DNA of 64,000 nt from Curvivirga sp965219885 (GTDB taxonomy: Bacteria > Pseudomonadota > Alphaproteobacteria > UBA8366 > Aestuariispiraceae): assembly GCF_965219885.1 (NCBI RefSeq), contig NZ_CBDCOT010000009.1, positions 310,001 to 374,000 on the forward strand, read 5' to 3'. Below, in pieces: positions 26,263-33,356 of this stretch. The notes beneath the pieces were generated by a model, which did no database searches, had not been told where the DNA came from, and saw only the letters and a program-made list of their open reading frames with translations. A program made the translations under genes and the position numbers. Each line of letters starts with the position of its first letter. Position 1 is the stretch's first letter.

Positions 26263-27345
26263 TTATGCTTCTTCAACTTCTAAAACGCCTCGACGGATCT
26301 GATCACGCTCCATGGAATCGAATAAGGCTTTAAAGTTACCTTCCCCAAATCCTTCATCCTTTTTACGTTCGATAAACTCAAAGAAAACCGGCCCCATCAA
26401 GCATTCAGAGAAAATCTGTAGCAACAAACGCGGATCATTATTATCCGTTGATCCATCCATCAAAATACCACGAGACTTCAGTTCATCAACAGGTTCACCA
26501 TGCCCGGGCAAACGCTCTTCCAACATCTCATAATAAGCTTCGGGAGGTGGGGTCATAAACGGCATCCCCTTAGCTTTTAATTTGTCCCAAGCTTCAGGCA
26601 AATTATCACAAGACAGCGCAATATGCTGAATGCCCTCACCATTAAATGCCATCAGGAATTCTTCAATCTGGCCGGTGCCACTAGATGCCTCTTCATTGAG
26701 TGGAATACGGATTTTACCATCCGGAGCTGTCATCGCACGAGACGTCAGACCTGTATATTCCCCTTTAATGTCAAAGTAACGTAACTCACGGAAACCAAAG
26801 ATATTCTCATAAAACCCACCCCAATATGCCATACGTCCTTTATATACATTATGGGTTAAATGATCCAACGTGTGGAAACCGCAGCCCACTGGATTACGAT
26901 CAACGCCTTCCAGATATTTAAAATCGATATCATAGATAGAGGCCCCATCTTCATAACGATCGATCAAATAGATTGGTGCCCCCCCAATACCCTTAACTGC
27001 TGGTAAACGTAACTCCATCGGACCAGTTGGGATTTCAATCGGTTGAGCGCCCTGTTCCAGCGCATAATCATAGGCTTTATGGGAATCTTTCACGCGAAAG
27101 CCAAGACCACAACATGACGGGCCATGTTCTTCTGCAAAATAAGCGGCAAGGCTGTTGGGTTCTTTGTTCAAGATGAAGTTGATATTACCCTGACGGTACA
27201 AATCCACATTCTTTGAACGATGCACAGCAACTTTGGTAAAGCCCATCATTTCAAAGATAGGTTCAAGCGTATTTGGTTCAGGGGCTGCAAATTCAGCAAA
27301 TTCAAAACCATCAAGCCCCATCGGGTTTTCAAATAAATCAGTCAT
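26263..27345 (-). CDS. hppD: 4-hydroxyphenylpyruvate dioxygenase
   Basis: The enzyme converts 4-hydroxyphenylpyruvate into homogentisate in tyrosine breakdown. The 360-residue protein has the two-domain VOC fold and the iron ligands at the expected spacing: His162 (DHLTHNV), His241 (GIQHIAL) and Glu323 (FFEFIERK), close to the 161/240/322 numbering of the Pseudomonas enzyme. The substrate-closing C-terminal helix text (GFGEGNFKALFDSMERDQIRRGVL) is also present. The start ATG has GGAG 8 nt upstream. The next pathway genes, homogentisate dioxygenase and fumarylacetoacetase, are not in the window. It is divergent from a TRAP transporter. Confidence 0.97.
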   Translation of the reverse strand: MTDLFENPMGLDGFEFAEFAAPEPNTLEPIFEMMGFTKVAVHRSKNVDLYRQGNINFILNKEPNSLAAYFAEEHGPSCCGLGFRVKDSHKAYDYALEQGAQPIEIPTGPMELRLPAVKGIGGAPIYLIDRYEDGASIYDIDFKYLEGVDRNPVGCGFHTLDHLTHNVYKGRMAYWGGFYENIFGFRELRYFDIKGEYTGLTSRAMTAPDGKIRIPLNEEASSGTGQIEEFLMAFNGEGIQHIALSCDNLPEAWDKLKAKGMPFMTPPPEAYYEMLEERLPGHGEPVDELKSRGILMDGSTDNNDPRLLLQIFSECLMGPVFFEFIERKKDEGFGEGNFKALFDSMERDQIRRGVLEVEEA

Positions 27346-27528
27346 TATAAATCTCCATAAATTTTGTTCAGGTCAAAAGGAAAACGAGACCTAACAAGGC
27401 GGAGAACAAGACACTCCACGTACACTATTGGACAGAAAATAACCGATGGCTAAAAACACAAATTTGCTCTTTTCCTAAATCCTGGTGAGACGAAATTTTA
27501 ATACACATATTTAGTTTCATTTTTAACT

Positions 27529-27542
27529 GTTACAATTGTAAC
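27529..27542. promoter_or_regulatory. Palindromic candidate operator in the hppD/TRAP gap
   Basis: GTTACAATTGTAAC is a perfect 14-bp palindrome about 185 bp from the hppD start and 210 bp from the TRAP start. The binding protein is unknown. Confidence 0.4.
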
Positions 27543-27576
27543 TAATTTAAATTGATTTGAACAGCCTCAATTTCGA

Positions 27577-27593
27577 TATAACGGTTGGTTATA
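27577..27593. promoter_or_regulatory. Second inverted repeat in the hppD/TRAP gap
   Basis: TATAAC and GTTATA flank a 5-nt spacer. It lies 35 bp from the first palindrome and is a weaker candidate. Confidence 0.25.
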
Positions 27594-27750
27594 ACAAAAT
27601 ACCATTTATCAACTTTTCTTTTATAGTTTTGTTTCTTATAGTGCTGCACAGAGAAATATAAGTAAGCAAACAGGGTAAGCCACTCAGTAACGGTAGGATC
27701 AATTAACAATTTATATCGTATCGGTTTGGCGCACTAAGGGAGACTGACTA

Positions 27751-28734
27751 ATGAAAACAATTTTCAAGAAAACCTTTGCTGGCTTAGCTGTCGCAACAGC
27801 CGTAGCTGGTATGTTGGCAAGCACAACTGCCTCTGCCAAAGAATTCCGTTTGGGCTTAATCACACCGCCACCACATGTCTGGACAAAAGCAGCAACCGCC
27901 TTTGGTGATGAGTTAAAAGAAGCGACAGATGGCAAACATAGTGTGGCTGTTTTCCCTTCTCGCCAATTAGGTAATGAAGCGCAAATGATCCAGATGCTTC
28001 AGGCAGGCTCCCTGGACATGGCTTTTCTAACAATTGCTGAAGTTTCCAACCGTGTGCCTGACTTTGGTGCATTTTATGCGCCTTATCTTGTAAAAGATAT
28101 TAATGGTGCGGCAAAGGTTCTACGTAGTGATACAGCCAAAGGGCTTTTAAAATCTCTTCCTAAAAAAGCAGGGGTTGTAGGCATTGGATATGGCATGGCG
28201 GGTCTTCGTCAAATTGTCTCCCGCGATGCTGTTGCAAATGCAAATGACCTGGTTGGTAAAAAATTACGCATTACCCCTTTTGAGCCAATTAAAGATTTCT
28301 ATAATGCGGTCGGTGTTGCCCCAACGCCTATGCCACTACCAGCCGTTTATGATGCCTTGGCGAATGGCCAAGTAGACGCCATTGACATGGATGTAGAACT
28401 CATCATCAAGTTAAAATATTACGAACATGCCAAAACAATTGTGGAATCCAATCATATGATGTTCCCAATGGTTGGTCTCGTATCTGCAAAAGTATGGAAA
28501 AACCTTTCCAAAGACGAACGTGCGCAAATTTCCGAAATCATGGGCAAGCATCTTGATGGTGTGATTGATAGTTATGTTTCCATGGAAGGTCCATGGTTGG
28601 ACAAGATGAATAATGTTGGTGTGAATGTCATTAAAGTCGGTCCTGAATTCTTCTCTGGCGCAATTGCGGATTGGGAAAAAACATGGGGTCCAAAGGCACC
28701 TGCGTTAGAAGCGCTTCGTAAAGAAGCAATGTAA
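27751..28734 (+). CDS. TRAP transporter solute-binding protein (DctP family)
   Basis: A 327-residue periplasmic protein that captures a carboxylate-type solute for a TRAP carrier. An export signal is clear: MKTIFKKTF, a hydrophobic core, and cleavage expected after ASA near residue 29. DctP-family text includes FPSRQLGNEAQMIQMLQAGSLDMAF, KKLRITPFEPIKDFYNAVGVAPTPM and DAIDMDVELI, including the conserved Arg (LRITP) that binds a carboxylate group. Ribosome site GGGAG lies 9 nt before ATG. It is first in a three-gene unit with both membrane subunits. Being divergent from hppD and next to hydroxyanthranilate dioxygenase, an aromatic acid is a possible cargo, but this is inference. Confidence 0.95.
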   Translation: MKTIFKKTFAGLAVATAVAGMLASTTASAKEFRLGLITPPPHVWTKAATAFGDELKEATDGKHSVAVFPSRQLGNEAQMIQMLQAGSLDMAFLTIAEVSNRVPDFGAFYAPYLVKDINGAAKVLRSDTAKGLLKSLPKKAGVVGIGYGMAGLRQIVSRDAVANANDLVGKKLRITPFEPIKDFYNAVGVAPTPMPLPAVYDALANGQVDAIDMDVELIIKLKYYEHAKTIVESNHMMFPMVGLVSAKVWKNLSKDERAQISEIMGKHLDGVIDSYVSMEGPWLDKMNNVGVNVIKVGPEFFSGAIADWEKTWGPKAPALEALRKEAM

Positions 28735-28831
28735 ACTGGACAATATTGTTCAATACAGTTTGAATAAAGATGGGGAGGGATATTATCCCTCCCTGTTTTC
28801 TTTAGATCTTTATGTTTCTTGAGTTTTCATA

Positions 28832-29398
28832 ATGTTATTAAGTCGATTTTCAAATCTGCTGGTCAGCTTTGAAACCATGATCCTCAAATGCCTGATGGCA
28901 GGTGTTTTAGGGCTAATACTTTTAAATGTTGTTACTAGATCCATGTCTTATGCGATTTACTGGGTCGATGAGGCGGCGATCTATTGCATGATCTGGTTGG
29001 TTTTCGTGGGGTCGTCTGTTGGTATACGGAAAAGACAGCGCATCGCTGTTACTTTACTTTTTGATGCCGTTCCTGAGAAAATACGTCAAATTTTGGATAT
29101 CATCATTGATGGAATCATCGTGATTTTTGCTGCTTTCTTTATCTGGGTAACCTGGATTTGGTATGATCCGCTGGTTCTTGCCGAAGTTGGTTTTAATACA
29201 GAAAGCTTTGCGGAAGAGACTTTTAACTTCATCTATGACGAACCTACAAATACAGTTGGTATTCGAAAGTTTTGGATTTGGCTGATCCTGCCTGTCTTCG
29301 GAGTAACAATCTTTATCCATGGCCTAACGAATTTTTATGAGACTTTATTCCATAAACAGGAAAAATCTGATCATCCTTTAACTGAGGGGCTAGATTAA
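28832..29398 (+). CDS. TRAP transporter small membrane subunit (DctQ family)
   Basis: A 188-residue membrane protein with four predicted membrane segments. WVDEAAIYCMIWLVFVGSSVGIRKRQRIAV is the DctQ family hallmark. Between segments 3 and 4 it has a longer polar loop (VLAEVGFNTESFAEETFNFIYDEPTNTVGIRKF) than many DctQ proteins. It partners with the large subunit, whose gene starts 1 nt after this stop, so translational coupling is likely. Confidence 0.92.
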   Translation: MLLSRFSNLLVSFETMILKCLMAGVLGLILLNVVTRSMSYAIYWVDEAAIYCMIWLVFVGSSVGIRKRQRIAVTLLFDAVPEKIRQILDIIIDGIIVIFAAFFIWVTWIWYDPLVLAEVGFNTESFAEETFNFIYDEPTNTVGIRKFWIWLILPVFGVTIFIHGLTNFYETLFHKQEKSDHPLTEGLD

Positions 29399-29399
29399 C

Positions 29400-30668
29400 A
29401 TGATACTTGGCTTTTTCTTTGCTCTTTTATTGATTGGACTTCCGATCGCCCTGGTACTTATGGTTACCGCAATCATCTATATTTATAATACAGGCAATAC
29501 GGATTTATTTTCCTCCTTACCGCAGCAATTATTTGGTGGCGTTGAATCCTATGGGTTGCTGGCGATTCCTCTTTTCATGCTGGCAGGGGAATTTATGAAT
29601 GAAGGTGGCCTCACCAAACGCTTAGTACGTATGGCCTCTGTCTTTGTAAACGGCCTACGTGGTGGGTTGGCTTATGTGAATCTGATTGCAAATATGATGA
29701 TGGCATCCATTATGGGTTCGGCAGTGGCACAAATAGCGGTCATGTCCAAAGTCATGGTCCCTGAAATGGAAAAGCAGGGCTATGACCGTGCCTATGCAGG
29801 CGCCTTAACAGCCGCTGGTGGTCTTATGTCCCCCATCATTCCGCCGTCCATGTTATTTGTAATCTATGGTGTACTCGCTCAAATCCCTATTGGTGATATG
29901 TTTATTGCAGGTGTGATACCCGGCCTGCTTATGGGTACAGGATTTATTATCGCTGTTGCCTTGATCGGTATTAAATACAATTATCCGAAATCCGCAAAAA
30001 TCACTTTGCATCAAGCACGTAAAGATTTCTTATTGGGTTTACCGGCAATGAGTATCCCGGCCGTTATTATCGGCGGTATTTTATTAGGTTTTGCCACACC
30101 GACTGAATCTGCCTCTATCGCAATTGTGGCAGCGCTTCTTATTGGGAAATTTGTTTATAAAGAGTTACGTTTCCGGAATCTGGGCAAAGTTCTTTACAGT
30201 ACAGCAATTAGTTCTTCTGCGGTGATTTTCATGATTGCCGGGGCAAAGATGTTAGGTTGGGCCTTAATCTTTGAACAAATCCCGCAAACGGTTGCGGTCT
30301 GGCTAACCAGTTTGAGCGAAAATCCGTTTGTCTTTTTGCTATTGGTTAACCTCGCCTTATTGGTCGTTGGCATGGTTATCGACGGTATTGCTGCCCTTAT
30401 TATGACCGTACCAATTCTGCTACCTATCGCCACAGATGTCTATGGGATCGACCCGTATCATTTTGGTGTGGTGATTTGTTTAAATCTGGTTTTAGGCTTG
30501 CTAACCCCGCCCGTTGGCAGTGGCCTTTATGTTGCAGCGGCTATGTCCAACGTGGGGCCGACTGCCATATTCAGGGCTTTAGTGCCGTTCCTGACAGTCA
30601 GCGTTATGATATTACTTCTGTTAATCTGGCAGCCATTGTTGGTTACCTATCTACCATCCATCAAGTAA
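29400..30668 (+). CDS. TRAP transporter large permease subunit (DctM family)
   Basis: A 422-residue membrane protein with about 12 segments that moves solute with Na+. Family signatures are ESYGLLAIPLFMLAGEFMNEGGLTKRL, MMASIMGSAVAQIAVM, GGLMSPIIPPSMLFVIYG, GFATPTESASIAIVAAL and LNLVLGLLTPPVGSGLYVAA. Length is normal and no segment is missing, so with the two preceding genes the transporter is complete. A hairpin terminator shared with the convergent dioxygenase gene follows. Confidence 0.95.
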   Translation: MILGFFFALLLIGLPIALVLMVTAIIYIYNTGNTDLFSSLPQQLFGGVESYGLLAIPLFMLAGEFMNEGGLTKRLVRMASVFVNGLRGGLAYVNLIANMMMASIMGSAVAQIAVMSKVMVPEMEKQGYDRAYAGALTAAGGLMSPIIPPSMLFVIYGVLAQIPIGDMFIAGVIPGLLMGTGFIIAVALIGIKYNYPKSAKITLHQARKDFLLGLPAMSIPAVIIGGILLGFATPTESASIAIVAALLIGKFVYKELRFRNLGKVLYSTAISSSAVIFMIAGAKMLGWALIFEQIPQTVAVWLTSLSENPFVFLLLVNLALLVVGMVIDGIAALIMTVPILLPIATDVYGIDPYHFGVVICLNLVLGLLTPPVGSGLYVAAAMSNVGPTAIFRALVPFLTVSVMILLLLIWQPLLVTYLPSIK

Positions 30669-30674
30669 ACATAA

Positions 30675-30716
30675 AAAAACGGCGCATTAGTGATACCCAA
30701 TGCACCGTTTCAAATT
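30675..30716. terminator. Terminator between the TRAP operon and the dioxygenase gene
   Basis: AAACGGCGCATT pairs with AATGCACCGTTT with one mismatch, in a 66-bp convergent gap, with A- and T-rich flanks. Confidence 0.65.
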
Positions 30717-30734
30717 AAAACTCAAGATATCGAT

Positions 30735-31295
30735 CTAGGTAGTCACCCAACCTTCGGGTGGCTTGCCTTTCCCGGGGTGAACAGCACCGCAATTCTTACA
30801 TGTTCTTGCATCCATATCTGCATGAAATGCCTCATATATCTGTGGCAATTGATCCACAATACCAGAAGCGGATGTTAATGGCACATCCACACGATGCACT
30901 TGAGATTCACATTCAAAACAATACCAGATGAAGCCTTCCTTCATGCCAAACATACGTGGGCTTTCCACCACAATACCGATTGACCCTTCTTCAGGGCGTT
31001 GTGGTGCATGAATAGTATGAGATGGCAGGAAGAACACCTCACCTTCACGGATGGGGACATCATATATCTTGCCATCTTCTGCAATTTTTAAAACCATATT
31101 GCCCTTCACTTGGTAAAACCATTCCTCTACCGGATCATCATGAAAATCAACACGTGTGTTTGGACCGCCAACCACCATTACAATCATACCTGTTTCCGTA
31201 TGTAGCATCTTGTTACCAACTGGTGGCTTCAAAAGATGTTGGTTTTCTTCTACCCATTTCTGGAAGTTAAAAGCTTTGAGTTTTGGGTGTTCCAT
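30735..31295 (-). CDS. nbaC: 3-hydroxyanthranilate 3,4-dioxygenase
   Basis: The cupin-fold enzyme opens the ring of 3-hydroxyanthranilate to 2-amino-3-carboxymuconate semialdehyde, in tryptophan/kynurenine or 2-nitrobenzoate breakdown; the product can also close to quinolinate. The 186-residue protein has the catalytic iron ligands His52, Glu58 and His96 (DFHDDPVEEWF; SHTIHAPQR), one residue offset from the Cupriavidus enzyme. It also keeps the second, rubredoxin-like iron site of the bacterial form: Cys126/Cys129 and Cys166/Cys169. Kynureninase and later pathway genes are not in the window. It is divergent from a LysR gene. Confidence 0.95.
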   Translation of the reverse strand: MEHPKLKAFNFQKWVEENQHLLKPPVGNKMLHTETGMIVMVVGGPNTRVDFHDDPVEEWFYQVKGNMVLKIAEDGKIYDVPIREGEVFFLPSHTIHAPQRPEEGSIGIVVESPRMFGMKEGFIWYCFECESQVHRVDVPLTSASGIVDQLPQIYEAFHADMDARTCKNCGAVHPGKGKPPEGWVTT

Positions 31296-31372
31296 GGGTC
31301 TGCTCCCCCGATAGATTGTAAGGTCGTTATTCTTATTTCTGATATCAAATTAATAGAGGACAATACTTTCAA

Positions 31373-31390
31373 TCAAGTGAATTAACTTGA
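31373..31390. promoter_or_regulatory. Candidate LysR operator upstream of the dioxygenase
   Basis: TCAAGT (31373-31378) and ACTTGA (31385-31390) flank 6 nt, giving an almost complete 18-bp palindrome in the 123-bp divergent gap. Confidence 0.5.
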
Positions 31391-31418
31391 ACTTGTTATA
31401 AGCTATAGTTATATCAAA

Positions 31419-32372
31419 ATGATGAGATCCAGAAACAGACATTTTAAGATTGTGGAACGCGTCGCCACCCGATTGAAGTTAAAACAGCTTCGATTATTAG
31501 TGGCTGTCGCAGAAAATGCGAGCATCCTTCATGCCGCAGAAAGCCTGAATATTTCACAACCTGCAGCCACAAAATTATTAAAAGATCTGGAAGACGATTT
31601 TGGCGTCCAGCTGTTTGAACGATCAAATCGTGGTGCTATCCCAACTAAATTTGGGGATGCATTGGTACGTCATGGAAAATTAATTCTGTCTCAAATTTCA
31701 CAGGCGGCACAGGAATTAGATGATCTTGCAGAAGGTACAGGCGGACGTGTAGTTGTTGGTACTTTGCTGGCCGCATCTGCACATCTTTTACCTGCCGCGA
31801 TTGAACGGTTACGTGCTGAACGCCCTAACGTAACAGTCGCCATCCGCGAAGGCACAAATGATGTATTAATGCCGGCCTTAATGACGGGTGATCTAGATTT
31901 AGTGGTCGGGCGTCTTCCAGAATATCGCTATAAAAAAGATGTGATACAGGAACCGCTTTTTGAAGAAAAAGTATGCTTAATCGGACGTAAAGATCATCCA
32001 TTAGCACAAAACAAAAAGATCAAATTGCAGGACTTGCTGGATTGGTCCTGGATATTGCCACCACCAGAAACAACCATGCGCCGTCAGGTGGAAGCTGAGT
32101 TCTTAAAGGCAGAGCTACCACCACCTGCTGATGCGGTAGAGTCCGTCTCTCTCCTCACCAACAAAAAGCTGTTACAAAACACCGACATGATTTCTATTCA
32201 TCCCTATCATGTGATTGCGGATGAATTGGAACGTGGTGATTTAATCACTATTCCATTTGAATTTAAAAATGTGAAAGGGCCTGTTGGCTTTTCCCATCGC
32301 CGCGAAGGCAGCCTATCCCCCGCGGCAACTGTATTCGTCGAAAAACTTCGTGAAGTTGCAAGTGAACTTTAA
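31419..32372 (+). CDS. LysR-family regulator (GbpR/PcaQ-like)
   Basis: A 317-residue LysR-type regulator. The helix-turn-helix (LKQLRLLVAVAENASILHAAESLNISQPAATKLLKDLEDD, about residues 20-60) carries the QPAATK recognition text of the GbpR/PcaQ branch, whose members often control aromatic-acid or sugar uptake. The effector domain includes GRVVVGTLLAASAHLLP and DLDLVVGRLPE. Two adjacent ATG codons (31419, 31422) could start it; no strong ribosome site separates them. It is divergent from the hydroxyanthranilate dioxygenase, its likely target, and its stop overlaps by 4 nt the stop of the convergent aspartate dehydrogenase gene. Confidence 0.92.
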   Translation: MMRSRNRHFKIVERVATRLKLKQLRLLVAVAENASILHAAESLNISQPAATKLLKDLEDDFGVQLFERSNRGAIPTKFGDALVRHGKLILSQISQAAQELDDLAEGTGGRVVVGTLLAASAHLLPAAIERLRAERPNVTVAIREGTNDVLMPALMTGDLDLVVGRLPEYRYKKDVIQEPLFEEKVCLIGRKDHPLAQNKKIKLQDLLDWSWILPPPETTMRRQVEAEFLKAELPPPADAVESVSLLTNKKLLQNTDMISIHPYHVIADELERGDLITIPFEFKNVKGPVGFSHRREGSLSPAATVFVEKLREVASEL

Positions 32373-33166
32373 GAAATAATCGAGGCGGCTTCATTCAACA
32401 CAACGCGTACAACATTCATCGCGGTTAATGCAGATGATTTCGGATTGGTTGGCAACGGCTTTCCATCTATCCGAAATGTAAATCTACCAAAAGCACCTTC
32501 TGCTTCAATCTCATGTGTATTTGAAGTGGCATTTGGATCGGCGATTAAAACAACTTCTGTCTTGTCCATGCCAACGCCTGCCAGCGCAATTGTTGCAGCC
32601 ACATTGGCATTTTTTGGATAACGCAAGGCTGCATCACGGGCTGTACCACGGAAATGTTCAGAAGGTTCCCTCATAGTATCTAAGTCAAGAACCTCTTCTG
32701 CGGCTGTTCCTTTCCAGCCAAGTGAAGGTTTACATCCTTTATAGGTTACTCGATCCAAACCGCCTGCAGCTGCAGCAGATAAAGCATCCATTGCCCCAAC
32801 CGCACCGGAAAGAAGGCGTAAAGATGTTTTTCCTTCTTTGGCAGCTTGTTCCATCTCCAAAGCGGTTTCAGGATCAGCCATCGCCCCATTGGAAACCGTA
32901 TAAAATTTAAATCCCCGTCGTAAGATGGCAGCCCCATGTTCCTTCAAAGCTTCATGTCCGGCGCAATCCACAACTAAATCAAGGCCCTGACCTAATTCGG
33001 CAGCTCCATGAATCACTTCGACATCTTGGCCAATGGCTTGTTTGGCTTCTTCTTCGCGACCGGGTTGGCAGATCACTTGAACAATCTTTACATCTGATGA
33101 TGCGGCTAGCTTTTCAGCTACATAGGTTGCAATTGTGCCATTTCCAATCAGTGCGATCTTCAACAT
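32369..33166 (-). CDS. Aspartate dehydrogenase family protein
   Basis: A 265-residue NAD(P)-dependent L-aspartate dehydrogenase-type enzyme, producing iminoaspartate or oxaloacetate plus ammonia. The Rossmann start is LKIALIGNGTIATYVAEKL; LVVDCAGHEALKEHG and YTVSNGAMADPE follow, and the second domain has GTARDAALRYPKNANVAATIALAGVG and SNTHEIEAEGAFG, both family hallmarks. In some bacteria (NadX) the iminoaspartate feeds quinolinate and NAD synthesis. The nearby dioxygenase product also leads to quinolinate, but no nadA or nadC gene is present. It is divergent (190 bp) from the molybdenum hydroxylase unit. Confidence 0.9.
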   Translation of the reverse strand: MLKIALIGNGTIATYVAEKLAASSDVKIVQVICQPGREEEAKQAIGQDVEVIHGAAELGQGLDLVVDCAGHEALKEHGAAILRRGFKFYTVSNGAMADPETALEMEQAAKEGKTSLRLLSGAVGAMDALSAAAAGGLDRVTYKGCKPSLGWKGTAAEEVLDLDTMREPSEHFRGTARDAALRYPKNANVAATIALAGVGMDKTEVVLIADPNATSNTHEIEAEGAFGRFTFRIDGKPLPTNPKSSALTAMNVVRVVLNEAASIIS

Positions 33167-33356
33167 GGATCATCCTTTTCATTAACAGAATCATTGGCGC
33201 ATAATATGCCTATATTCATCCAAAACTCACTATCAATATTTCGTATAGCAAATTCCATTTAATTCATTTGTTTTGATATCAAGCTTATGTAAAAGTGAGC
33301 CATCTTAAACAAGAACTTCACACAAGAAACACACGACATTATCAGGGCAGAATTCA

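Larger units (their letters stand above)
27346..27750. other. Divergent hppD/TRAP intergenic region
   Basis: 405 bp without a supportable gene, AT-rich in its middle. It contains two inverted repeats listed separately (27529-27542, 27577-27593) and must hold both promoters; I cannot assign -35/-10 boxes with confidence. Confidence 0.65.
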
